The notes beneath the pieces are model-generated. The model saw only the letters and a list, made by a program, of their open reading frames with translations. It did no database searches and was not told where the DNA came from. Below, one piece after another: positions 14,283 to 20,915 of a DNA stretch of 20,915 nucleotides (the stretch's first letter is position 1; every line of letters starts with the position of its first letter). The DNA is taken from positions 1 to 20,915 of the forward strand of contig JAEWNA010000227.1 in NCBI GenBank assembly GCA_023392975.1, written 5' to 3'. This DNA is from Pseudomonadota bacterium (GTDB lineage: Bacteria > Pseudomonadota > Gammaproteobacteria > Xanthomonadales > Xanthomonadaceae). The translations under genes were made by a program, and so were the position numbers.

Positions 14283-15038
14283 ATGGCTATAGATGCCAAG
14301 AAAATCAAGACGGATATCACCCTCGAACTGGATGAGGATGAAATTACTGTTGCCGAATTTTCGTCCGCCTTCGAGAACTTTGTTGGCCTCGTGAGAGAAG
14401 TCAGCAAGTGCATAGATGCAAACGCTCCGCGCGAGTGGCTAGTTAAGGTGTATCCGGGTAGTGCGGGGATTGGATTGTACCCGAAGCCCGGGCAGCCAGC
14501 TTCAACTTTGCATGCAGTTCGTGCGGCCGTGCTTGAGGGCATGGACGCGCTCGCCAATGGCCGTCGTCCTGCCAAGTTCACGGACAAAGCGATCAATCAC
14601 GCGAAGAGTATCAGTAAGGTATTCGAGAAGAGGCAGAGGCCGACTAGCAGCGTCCGCTTGTGGAGCGGAAACGATAGGTCCATTGCCGTGAAGAGGCAGG
14701 TTGCTACTGAAGCGGCAAAGCTCCTGGACCCTGTTTTTGAGGACTATGGTTCTGTCGAGGGTCGGCTTGAAGTCGTCACCGCTCACGGCAAGCTTGAATG
14801 CACGATATTTGACCCCCTTGGCGAGCGAGCTATCAAGTGTGATCTTGCAGAGGATCAAATTGCAGAGGCTGTCGCCGCGTTTCGCAAGCGCGTTGAAGTA
14901 TTCGGTCGTGTTCACTATCGGCAAGATGGCTTGGCGGTGCGCGTGATCGCCGACCGCATCATAAAGTTCCCTGACCCTAGGGATATCCCATCTGTCCGCG
15001 AGATGCAGGGTATTCTCAGGGGGTATCATGGAGCGTGA
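14283..15038 (+). CDS. Unrecognised passenger protein of the mobile element, 251 aa
   Basis: I do not recognise the family. The ATG at 14283 has GGGGAACGG just upstream; an alternative ATG at 14250 overlaps the transposase stop and adds 11 residues. The N-terminal part is acidic and strand-rich (TDITLELDEDEITVAEF), then helical (VGLVREVSKCI). A middle segment contains a Pro/Gly strand (VYPGSAGIGLYPKPG) and a basic region (about 103-140). The C-terminal third alternates short strands: GRLEVVTAHGKLECTIFDP, AIKCDL, a helix, then KRVEVFGRVHYRQDGLAVRVI. This resembles a small OB-like barrel, which is only a visual impression. It ends RDIPSVREMQGILRG and overlaps the PIN gene by 11 nt, so the two are surely co-translated. 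An antitoxin or partner role for the PIN protein is a reasonable but untested idea. Confidence 0.85.
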   Translation: MAIDAKKIKTDITLELDEDEITVAEFSSAFENFVGLVREVSKCIDANAPREWLVKVYPGSAGIGLYPKPGQPASTLHAVRAAVLEGMDALANGRRPAKFTDKAINHAKSISKVFEKRQRPTSSVRLWSGNDRSIAVKRQVATEAAKLLDPVFEDYGSVEGRLEVVTAHGKLECTIFDPLGERAIKCDLAEDQIAEAVAAFRKRVEVFGRVHYRQDGLAVRVIADRIIKFPDPRDIPSVREMQGILRGYHGA

Positions 15039-15516
15039 GAGCGTTTATTGGGACGCAAATGCCTTCTTGGGCTATCTCAAGGAAGAACCAGACAAAGCAG
15101 AGGTGTGCGGCCATGTGTTGCAGGCTGCCGAGAACGGGTTGCTTGTGATCGTAACGTCAGCACTCACCCTCGCCGAAGTTATCTACCTCAAGGGCAGCGC
15201 AAAGTTGCCTGACGAGCAGAGAGCGAAGGTAGATGCATTCTTCAAGGCTGAATACATATCCGTTAGGAACGTTACCCGCGCCACAACAGAGCTAGCCCGC
15301 GATTTAGTATGGGATAGCAATATCAAGCCCAAGGACGCGATTCACGTCGCAACCGCTTGCTTGTATAGAGTGCCGACCTTGCACACCTACGACGGGCAAC
15401 TGCTCGCTAGCAATGGATTAACGATTGCCGGTCATAAGCTGGAAATCGTCAAGCCATCAATCATTCACCAGTCGGATTGGGTCGATGAAAGTCAAAAACG
15501 ACAAGACGGCGAATGA
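15028..15516 (+). CDS. PIN-domain (VapC-like) ribonuclease, 162 aa
   Basis: Predicted metal-dependent RNA-cleaving protein of the PIN fold, the domain of VapC toxins. All four acidic active-site positions are present: D9 (VYWDANAFL), E50 (TLAEV), D103 (KPKDAIHVATA) and D122 (TYDGQLL). The length, about 160 aa, is slightly above a typical VapC because of a C-terminal tail (about 135-162). The ATG at 15028 lies inside the end of the upstream gene, with AGGGGG 5-6 nt before it. The upstream gene is much larger than a usual VapB and shows no obvious AbrB or ribbon-helix-helix signature, so a classical VapBC assignment is not justified. It may stabilise the element in its host, or act in host-element interaction; both are inference. 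Confidence 0.9.
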   Translation: MERESVYWDANAFLGYLKEEPDKAEVCGHVLQAAENGLLVIVTSALTLAEVIYLKGSAKLPDEQRAKVDAFFKAEYISVRNVTRATTELARDLVWDSNIKPKDAIHVATACLYRVPTLHTYDGQLLASNGLTIAGHKLEIVKPSIIHQSDWVDESQKRQDGE

Positions 15517-15643
15517 CGCTTCTGCGGCGGATCAATTCGACGGCGTATTGAAGCGTATGCTCTCCACACCACCAGACCCACACAAGACGCCGAAGGCAAA
15601 GCCAAAATCCAAGACTTCTCCGAGAAAGAAAAAGCCCGCCTAG
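15485..15643 (+). CDS. Small Lys/Pro-rich protein, 52 aa, third passenger gene
   Basis: Overlaps the end of the PIN gene by 32 nt in another frame. The ATG at 15485 gives an N-terminal half with FDGVLKRMLSTPPDPH and a very basic tail of Lys, Pro and Ser (KPKSKTSPRKKKPA). Such small proteins with an F-[DE]-x-x-L-x-x-[ML]-L-x-x-P motif and a basic tail recur in mobile DNA as far as I recall, but I cannot name a family. The stop codon TAG lies in the loop of the following terminator, so the gene fills the space exactly. Could bind nucleic acid through its tail, or modulate the PIN protein. The frame is short, so moderate confidence. Confidence 0.6.
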   Translation: MKVKNDKTANDASAADQFDGVLKRMLSTPPDPHKTPKAKPKSKTSPRKKKPA

Positions 15644-15656
15644 TGCGGGCTTTTTT
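15631..15656 (+). terminator. Terminator closing the passenger operon
   Basis: A perfect 9-bp stem (15631-15639 with 15645-15653) and a 5-nt loop containing the TAG of the small basic gene, followed by T residues to 15656. An A-rich run precedes the stem, so it could also stop transcripts coming from the host DUF3667 gene on the minus strand. Confidence 0.92.
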
Positions 15657-15673
15657 GTTGCTTCCATTTTGCC

Positions 15674-15697
15674 GGGTTTGTTAAGTATATAATTGCC
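15674..15697 (-). repeat. Right terminal inverted repeat
   Basis: Reverse complement of 13289-13312 with one mismatch. Reading outward it carries TATAAT at 15688-15693, but no -35 at a useful distance. Its last base forms part of the TAG that truncates the DUF3667 N-terminal fragment. Confidence 0.95.
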
Positions 15698-16569
15698 TAA
15701 CCGAAGGGCGATCGCAGGTACAGCAGCCGCAGGCACAGCGCGAACAGCGGCACCAGCAGGAACAGCGCCCCCGGCACGGCGCCGAGCACGAGCCGGAAGA
15801 ATTCGTCGGGGCTGTCCTTCACCCGCATGGCGTTCTGCTGGAGCCGTTCCGTCCGGTGCGCGAGCCAGCGCTGCAGGAAGCCGCCGTCTTCCGTCTCCAC
15901 GGCGTCCTTCTCGGCCGGTTTTTCGGGCGGCGACGCGACCGCCACCGGCATGTCGAGCGCCTGCAGCTGCGCGGACGTCGCGCCCAGTGCGTGCAACCGG
16001 TCCCGGGCCTGGTCGTCGATGTGCTCGCGGGCGATGTCGCCGACCGCGTTCACCATCCATCCGGCATCGGGGTCGTTGCGGGCCTGAGCGAGTTCGCGCT
16101 GCTTCCGGGCGCGCACCTGCAGCACCTCGTCGACGGTCTTCGCCGCGGTGAACGCGGGATCGACCGCCTCATCGTCGTCGCCGCCGGAGACGACGGCGCC
16201 CTTGCGCGCGTCCGCATCGCCGGCGTCGATCCGGATCGCGTTGCCGGGATCGAAGTGCAGCGCGAACTTGCCGACGAAGAAGGTCAGCACGGTGAGGATC
16301 AGGAACAGCCGCAGCGGCGGCAGGTAGCGCACGCGATGGCCGGCGAGGAAGTTCGCGGCCAGCCGGCCTGGCACGCACAGGTCGCGCAGGGTGCGGACGA
16401 TGCGCCCGTCGACGTGCCAGAAGGATTCGAACACTTCTTCCACGGCATGCGCGACGCTGCGCAGCGGGTTGTGCCCGTGCTGGCCGCAGATGTGGCACCA
16501 GGGTCCCTGCAGCGCGGTCCCGCAGTTCTCGCATCGCGCGGGCGCGGCGTGGGTGTGTGGATCGGACAT
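15697..16569 (-). pseudogene. N-terminal fragment of zinc-ribbon DUF3667 membrane protein, truncated by mobile element
   Basis: First 290 residues of an original 392-residue DUF3667 protein (function unknown, inner-membrane). A zinc ribbon is shown by C13/C16 and C25/C28 (CENC and CHIC). Conserved HAVEEVFESFWHVDGRIVRTLRDL and PGRLAANFLAGHRVRYLPPLRLFLILT follow, with a first membrane helix at about 87-103, then a long charged soluble insert (about 110-245) and a second membrane segment (about 263-285). The start ATG at 16569 is preceded by GGGGAACG. The frame reads through the 8-bp target copy and stops at TAG formed by the target duplication and the first base of the right inverted repeat. 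The lost part is at 12974-13280. The missing C-terminal membrane segments probably make the product non-functional. Confidence 0.92.
15698..15705. repeat. Right target-site duplication (8 bp, TAACCGAA)
   Basis: Identical to 13281-13288 and directly adjacent to the right inverted repeat; the flanking host sequence then continues the DUF3667 frame. Confidence 0.95.
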
Positions 16570-16657
16570 CGTTCCCCGGTGCGCGGACGTCGGGCGCTAA
16601 GATACCAGCCCGTGCGCGATCGCCGCGCCCCGCCCCCACCGGCCCGCCGGCCCGCAC

Positions 16658-18070
16658 ATGTCCCCCACGCCTCACGACCGGATGCGTTTCCGCGACGAGC
16701 TGCGCGCCAGCGCGCGGCTGGCCGCGCCATTGATCGCCGGCCACCTCTCGACCGGCCTCATCGGCCTGATCGATGCGGTGATCGCCGGCCGCCACGGCAC
16801 CGCGACGCTCGCCGCGGTGTCGGTGGGCACGGCGCTGTTCTGGCTGCCGTTGCTGGTGCCGATGGGCACGCTGATCGCGGTGCCGGCCTCGGTGTCGCAG
16901 CTCGACGGCGCCGGCCGCCGCGAGGAGATCGGCCCGCTGTTCCGGCAGGCGCTGTGGCTGGCGCTGGTGCTGGGCCTGGGGATGTTCGTCTTCCTCAGCC
17001 TGCTGCCGGCGGCGCTGCCGTGGATGGGCATCGCGCCGGAGATCCAGCCCGGTGCCGCCGCGTTCGTTTCCGGCATCCGTTGGGGCGCACCGGCGCTGGC
17101 GCTGTACCTGTGCATGCGCTACCTCTGCGACGGCCTGCACCATACCGTGCCGACGATGGTCTTCGGCCTGGGCGGCCTGCTGGTGCTGGCGCCGCTGGGC
17201 TGGGCACTGACCTTCGGCACCGGCGGCCTGCCGGCGATGGGCGCGGGCGGGCTGGGCTGGGCCTCGGCGCTGATGCTCTGGGCGCAGATGCTGGGACTGG
17301 GGCTGTACCTGCTGCGCGCCAGGCGGTTCCGGTCGCTGCGCCTGTTCGCGCGCCGCGACCTGCCGCAGTGGCCGCCGATCCGTGGCCTGCTGGCGCTGGG
17401 GCTGCCGATCGGCATCACCTGGCTGATGGAAGGCGGGCTGTTCGTGGCGACCGCGCTGGTGATCGGCCGGCTCGGCACGGTGCCGGCGGCGGCGCACCAG
17501 ATCGCGATCAACGTCTCCAGCCTGTGCTTCATGCTGCCGATGGCGCTGGCCGAGGCGACCACCGTGCGCGTGGGCCATGCGGTGGGCCGGGGCGACCGCG
17601 GCGCCCTGCGCCGCGCCGCGCTCGCCGGCTACGCGCTGGTGCTGGGCACCCAGTTGCTCAGCGCCGGGACGCTGCTGGCGGGCAACACCGCGATCGCCGG
17701 GCTCTACACCCACGACCCGACGGTGATCGCCCTGGCCGCCTCGCTGCTGCTGCTCGCCGCGGCGTTCCAGTTTCCCGACGGGGTGCAGGTGCTGTCGGTC
17801 GGCGCCCTGCGCGGGCTGAAGGACACCCGGGTGCCGATGCTGCTGGCGGCGCTGGCCTACTGGGGCATCGGCATGCCGCTGGGCGCGGTCCTCGGCCTCG
17901 GCCTGGGCGGCCTGACCCCGGCGCTGGGGCCGCGGGGGATGTGGATGGGCCTGATCGCCGGCCTGACCGTGGCCGCGACCCTGCTGGGCCTGCGCCTGGT
18001 GGGCCAGCTGCGTCGCCTGCCGTTGCCGCACCCGGACGACCGCCGCCTGCCGACCCGCGAGGCCGCCTGA
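16658..18070 (+). CDS. MATE-family multidrug/cation antiporter, 470 aa
   Basis: Inner-membrane efflux transporter of the MATE (NorM-like) family, using Na+ or H+ gradients to export toxic cations and drugs; substrate not predictable here. The protein is hydrophobic throughout with about 12 membrane helices in two related halves. Family features include RLAAPLIAGHLSTGLIGLIDAVIAGRHGTATLAAVSVG in the first helices and, in the second half, GLPIGITWLMEGGLFVATALVIGRLGTVPAAAHQIAINVSS. FPDGVQVLSVGALRGLKDTRVP follows near the C-terminal helices. Length is normal. The ATG at 16658 has no clear ribosome site; an in-frame ATG at 16682 is an alternative. It is divergent from the DUF3667 gene with an 88-bp gap, in which TAAGAT (16598-16603) is -10-like but without a matching -35. 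Confidence 0.93.
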   Translation: MSPTPHDRMRFRDELRASARLAAPLIAGHLSTGLIGLIDAVIAGRHGTATLAAVSVGTALFWLPLLVPMGTLIAVPASVSQLDGAGRREEIGPLFRQALWLALVLGLGMFVFLSLLPAALPWMGIAPEIQPGAAAFVSGIRWGAPALALYLCMRYLCDGLHHTVPTMVFGLGGLLVLAPLGWALTFGTGGLPAMGAGGLGWASALMLWAQMLGLGLYLLRARRFRSLRLFARRDLPQWPPIRGLLALGLPIGITWLMEGGLFVATALVIGRLGTVPAAAHQIAINVSSLCFMLPMALAEATTVRVGHAVGRGDRGALRRAALAGYALVLGTQLLSAGTLLAGNTAIAGLYTHDPTVIALAASLLLLAAAFQFPDGVQVLSVGALRGLKDTRVPMLLAALAYWGIGMPLGAVLGLGLGGLTPALGPRGMWMGLIAGLTVAATLLGLRLVGQLRRLPLPHPDDRRLPTREAA

Positions 18071-18199
18071 CCCCCGCCGTGGCGACCTTCCGGCCCCGCA
18101 GCCCCACCCCGGACGGCCGTGTGACGGCTGGCGGATGACCGCCGGGCCCGCCCCGGGCACACTGGCGGCAGCGATCCCGTTCCCAGGAGATGTCCCCCC

Positions 18200-20095
18200 A
18201 TGAATGCCCCGCAGTCCCGCGGCCCGATCCTCAGCCTGCTCAAAGGCCTGTGGGACGCGATGAACTTCACTCGCCGGCTGATCCTCAACGTGATCTTCTT
18301 CGGCCTGGTGCTGCTGCTCCTCGCCGCCCTGGGCACCAGCAAGCCGCAGGTGATGCCGGTCGAGAGCCGCAGCACGCTGGTGATCGCGCCCGAAGGCGCC
18401 CTCGTCGAGCAGTACACCGTCGATCCGACCAGCCGCGCGCTCGCCCAGGCGCTGGGCGACAAGCGCAACGAGGAAGTGCAGCTGCGCGACCTGCTGACCG
18501 CGATCAACGCCGCGAAGGACGACAAGCGCATCGAGCGCGTGCTGCTGCGCGTCGACCGCATGCGCTTCAGCGGCTACGCCGCGATCCGCGAGGTCGCCCA
18601 GGCGCTGGCCGACCTGCGCGCCTCCGGCAAGCAGATCGTCGCCTTCGGCGAGAGCTTCGACCAGGCGCAGTACCTCCTCGCCGCGCAGGCCAACGAGGTC
18701 TACCTCGACCCGATGGGCGGGATCCTGCTGGAAGGCCTCAGCCGCTATCGCCAGTACTACCGCGAAGGCCTGCAGGACAAGCTCGGCGTCGACGTGCACC
18801 TGTTCAAGGTCGGCGAATACAAGTCGGCGGCCGAACCCTACGTGCTCGACGCGGCCTCGCCGGCGGCGAAGGAAGCCGACCTGTTCTGGATGAACGACGT
18901 ATGGCAGCGCTACCTCGCCGACGTCGCCAAGCCGCGCAAGCTCGACGCCGCCGCGCTCGGCGCCAGCATCGAACAGATGCCGGCGGACATCGCCGCCGCG
19001 CAGGGCGACCTCGCCAGGTACGCGCTGAACCAGAAGTGGGTGGACGGACTCAAGACGCAGGAGGAGGTCGAAAGCCTGCTGACCGAGCGCGGCGTCGCCG
19101 ACGACAGCGCCGACGGCGGCTTCCGCCAGGTGTCGCTGGACCGCTACGTCGCCAGCCTCAACGGCGCCCTCCCCGACTTCGGCGACAAGGGCCACGTCGC
19201 GGTGGTGGTGGCCGAAGGCGAGATCCAGGGCGGCGAGCAGCCGCCGGGCACCGTCGGCGGCGAATCGACCGCGGCGCTGCTGCGCGACGCGCGCGACGAC
19301 GACAGCGTCAAGGCGGTCGTGCTGCGCGTGAATTCGCCCGGCGGCGAGGTCTATGCCTCGGAGCAGATCCGCCGCGAGGTGGTCGCGCTGAAGAAGGCGG
19401 GCAAGCCGGTGATCGTGTCGATGGGCGACCTCGCCGCGTCCGGCGGCTACTGGATCAGCATGAACGCCGATCGCATCTACGCCGACCCGTCGACGATCAC
19501 CGGGTCGATCGGCATCTTCGGCCTGCTGCCGAACATCACCAACACGCTCGCGAAGGTCGGCGTGCACACCGACGGCGTCGCCACCACCTCGATCGCGGGT
19601 GCGTTCGACATCACCCGGCCGATGTCACCGCAGGTCGCGCAGGTGATGCAGACGGTGATCGAGAAGGGCTACCGCGACTTCACCGGCCGCGTGTCGGAAG
19701 CGCGCAAGAAGCCGGTCGCGGACGTGGACGCGGTCGCCCGCGGCCGCGTGTGGACCGGCGCACAGGCGAAGGAGCGCGGCCTGGTCGACGCCTTCGGCGG
19801 CCTGCAGACCGCGCTCAACGACGCCGCCAAGCGCGCCAGGCTCGGCGACAAGCCCGGCACCTACCACGTGCGCTACATCGAACGCGAACTGACCCCGCTG
19901 GAGCGCTGGTTCGGCGGCTTCGTCGGCACGGCCGCGGGTCGCGCCGTGATCGGCCACTCGGACCTCGCCCGCAGCCTGCTGGCCAAGGCCGCGCCGCAGG
20001 CCGGACAGGACCTGGCGCTGTTCCAGCGCGCGGTGGAAGACAACGGCAAGGGCCCGCAGGCCAAGATCTTCGCCTACTGCTTCTGCCGGTTCTGA
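18200..20095 (+). CDS. sppA: Signal peptide peptidase SppA, long (67-kDa) type, 631 aa
   Basis: Membrane-anchored periplasmic serine protease that degrades cleaved signal peptides. The double-domain length matches the E. coli-type enzyme. One membrane anchor lies at about residues 24-44 (RRLILNVIFFGLVLLLLAAL). The Ser-Lys dyad is visible: general base K208 in GEYKSAAEPYV in the N-terminal domain, and nucleophile S414 in GDLAASGGYWIS in the C-terminal domain. LRVNSPGGEVYASEQIRREV and the ITGSIGIFG block are also typical. The start ATG at 18200 has AGGAGA 9 nt upstream. The gap to the MATE gene (129 bp) and the following terminator suggest its own transcription unit. Confidence 0.95.
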   Translation: MNAPQSRGPILSLLKGLWDAMNFTRRLILNVIFFGLVLLLLAALGTSKPQVMPVESRSTLVIAPEGALVEQYTVDPTSRALAQALGDKRNEEVQLRDLLTAINAAKDDKRIERVLLRVDRMRFSGYAAIREVAQALADLRASGKQIVAFGESFDQAQYLLAAQANEVYLDPMGGILLEGLSRYRQYYREGLQDKLGVDVHLFKVGEYKSAAEPYVLDAASPAAKEADLFWMNDVWQRYLADVAKPRKLDAAALGASIEQMPADIAAAQGDLARYALNQKWVDGLKTQEEVESLLTERGVADDSADGGFRQVSLDRYVASLNGALPDFGDKGHVAVVVAEGEIQGGEQPPGTVGGESTAALLRDARDDDSVKAVVLRVNSPGGEVYASEQIRREVVALKKAGKPVIVSMGDLAASGGYWISMNADRIYADPSTITGSIGIFGLLPNITNTLAKVGVHTDGVATTSIAGAFDITRPMSPQVAQVMQTVIEKGYRDFTGRVSEARKKPVADVDAVARGRVWTGAQAKERGLVDAFGGLQTALNDAAKRARLGDKPGTYHVRYIERELTPLERWFGGFVGTAAGRAVIGHSDLARSLLAKAAPQAGQDLALFQRAVEDNGKGPQAKIFAYCFCRF

Positions 20096-20121
20096 TCGAA
20101 ACCATCACGGCAGACAGGACG

Positions 20122-20155
20122 CGACGCCCGGCTCCGGCCGGGCGTCGTCGTTTTT
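20122..20155 (+). terminator. Rho-independent terminator of sppA
   Basis: An 11-bp perfect GC-rich stem (20122-20132 with 20137-20147), 4-nt loop, then TCG and five T residues; it begins 26 nt after the sppA stop. Confidence 0.88.
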
Positions 20156-20229
20156 GCGGAAGAGGACGCGCGAGCCGCCGGAGCGCGAACCGGGAGCCTC
20201 GCGCCGCCGGTTCCCGCCGCAGCAACGGC

Positions 20230-20472
20230 TCAGCCGCCGGTGGCGTCGTCGATCGCCTTGCGCTGGTCGGTGCCGGACTGCTCGGTCTGCGCGCGGATGT
20301 CCTTGGCTTGGTCGATCGGCTGCTGGATCGCCTCGCGCAGCGCGCCCGGCTGCGCGGGCGCGGTGGCCGACTGCGGCTCGGGCTGGACGTCGTGCGGCGG
20401 GACTTCCGGCTTGGAGCAACCGGCGGCGAGGCAGGCGAGCGACAGCAGGGCGAGGGTCGGCAGGCGGCGCAT
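20230..20472 (-). CDS. Small predicted lipoprotein, 80 aa
   Basis: Short protein with an Arg-containing n-region, a hydrophobic stretch and a lipobox LAAG-C19, so it should be lipid-modified and exported. The mature part (about 61 residues) is Pro/Gln/Ala-rich then a charged helix (REAIQQPIDQAKDIRAQTEQ), with no enzyme motif. The ATG at 20472 has GGGAG 8 nt upstream. It is convergent with sppA and divergent from the SDR gene; the 72-bp divergent gap holds TAGGAT-like -10 candidates only. Function unknown. Confidence 0.82.
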   Translation of the reverse strand: MRRLPTLALLSLACLAAGCSKPEVPPHDVQPEPQSATAPAQPGALREAIQQPIDQAKDIRAQTEQSGTDQRKAIDDATGG

Positions 20473-20544
20473 GATCGTGCTCCCGGTGGATGCGGCTTAT
20501 CCTACCCCCATCCCCTGTTGTGCTTCCGTGAGCCCGGTCCGCCC

Positions 20545-20915
20545 ATGTCCTCCGATCGCTGGCGTCTCGACGGTCAACTCGCCCTGGTCACCGGCGGCAG
20601 CGCCGGCATCGGCCGCGCCATCGCCCGCGAACTGCTCGGCTTCGGCGCGCGCGTGCTGATCGCCGCCCGCGACGGCAATGGCCTGGACACGGTGCGGCTG
20701 GAGCTGGAGGAGGCCTTCCCCGACGGCGAGGTCCGCACCTTCACCGCCGACGTCGCCGACGACGAACAGCGGCGCGAGTTGCTGGACTGGGTCGAGGACC
20801 TCGACGACGGCCTCAACATCCTCGTCAACAACGCCGGCGGCAACCTCACCAAGCCCGCCAACGACTACGACGAGGACGAGTGGCGCGGGATCTTCGAGGT
20901 CAACCTGTTCAGCGC
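20545..20915 (+). CDS. SDR-family oxidoreductase, N-terminal part (runs off window)
   Basis: NAD(P)-dependent short-chain dehydrogenase/reductase, probably close to the tropinone-reductase-like group. The first 123 residues are present: the nucleotide-binding motif TGGSAGIG at 16-23, an AARD at the end of the second strand (suggesting NADP preference), ADVAD after the third strand, and NNAGGN at about 93-98 followed by KPANDYDEDEWRGIFEVNL. The catalytic Tyr and Lys lie outside the window. The ATG at 20545 lacks a strong ribosome site. Confidence 0.9.
   Translation, partial: MSSDRWRLDGQLALVTGGSAGIGRAIARELLGFGARVLIAARDGNGLDTVRLELEEAFPDGEVRTFTADVADDEQRRELLDWVEDLDDGLNILVNNAGGNLTKPANDYDEDEWRGIFEVNLFS

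Larger units (their letters stand above)
13289..15697 (+). mobile_element. IS1595-family element with three passenger genes, 2409 bp
   Basis: Complete, apparently intact element. It has 24-bp terminal inverted repeats with one mismatch, both beginning GGCAATTATATACTT, flanked by 8-bp duplications. It carries a 298-aa transposase, a 251-aa unknown protein, a PIN-domain protein and a 52-aa Lys/Pro-rich protein, all on the plus strand and tightly packed, closed by a terminator just inside the right end. The DNA, especially the passenger part, is visibly more AT-rich than the host, with rare-for-this-host codons such as AAA, ATA and TTT, indicating foreign origin. Passenger genes are known in parts of the IS1595 family; I cannot assign the subgroup without a database comparison. 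It is inserted against the direction of the DUF3667 gene. Confidence 0.95.

Noticed and set aside
14283..15516. Classical VapBC toxin-antitoxin pair
   Set aside because: The PIN protein fits a VapC, but the upstream partner is 251 aa without a recognisable AbrB, RHH or Phd signature, so the label would overstate the evidence.
15856..18138. A 760-codon plus-strand frame over the DUF3667 N-terminal part and the MATE gene
   Set aside because: It is antisense to DUF3667 and then out of frame with the MATE gene; no domain pattern is visible.
16169..19567. An 1132-codon minus-strand frame across the MATE and sppA genes
   Set aside because: It runs antisense through two well-identified genes and has Gln/Arg/His/Ala-rich low-complexity content typical of shadow frames.

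Overview
The window is a GC-rich (roughly 70% by eye) chromosomal segment. Gene content suggests a gammaproteobacterium of the Lysobacter/Luteimonas/Xanthomonas group: an SppA signal peptidase next to a MATE transporter, DUF3667 and DUF4286 proteins, giant Ig-repeat autotransporters, and a phage-tail-collar ('microcystin-dependent protein', MDP) trio. The taxonomic call is inference. Many GC-rich genes have long shadow frames on the opposite strand.

Layout. (1) Positions 1-9896, minus strand, hold two tandem paralogous secreted proteins. Each has a signal peptide, Calx-beta domains, long arrays of putative-Ig (He_PIG-type) repeats and a shared helical linker. The downstream one ends in an autotransporter-type beta-barrel. 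The other runs off the left edge before its barrel. A strong terminator separates them. (2) Positions 10172-12541, plus strand, divergent from the autotransporters, hold three consecutive MDP/tail-collar proteins of 178-181 aa and then a GNAT acetyltransferase. A terminator-like hairpin sits in the first codons of the GNAT gene. (3) Positions 12630-16569, minus strand, hold a DUF4286 gene and a zinc-ribbon DUF3667 membrane protein. The DUF3667 gene is split by a mobile element at 13289-15697. (4) Positions 16658-20915 are ordinary housekeeping-type DNA: MATE transporter, sppA with a terminator, a small lipoprotein, and the start of an SDR oxidoreductase that leaves the window.

The best-supported discovery is the 2409-bp mobile element. 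It has 24-bp terminal inverted repeats with one mismatch, a perfect 8-bp target duplication (TAACCGAA) and an IS1595-type transposase. It also carries a compact, overlapping three-gene passenger cassette: an unrecognised 251-aa protein, a PIN-domain nuclease with all four acidic residues, and a 52-aa Lys/Pro-rich protein whose stop codon lies in the loop of the element's terminator. The DNA is less GC-rich than its surroundings. Removing the element and one target copy restores a single 392-codon DUF3667 reading frame, so the host gene was cleanly broken, probably recently.

The second candidate system is the MDP trio plus GNAT, divergently paired with the giant autotransporters. The domain families are recognisable, but no defined joint function is known to me.
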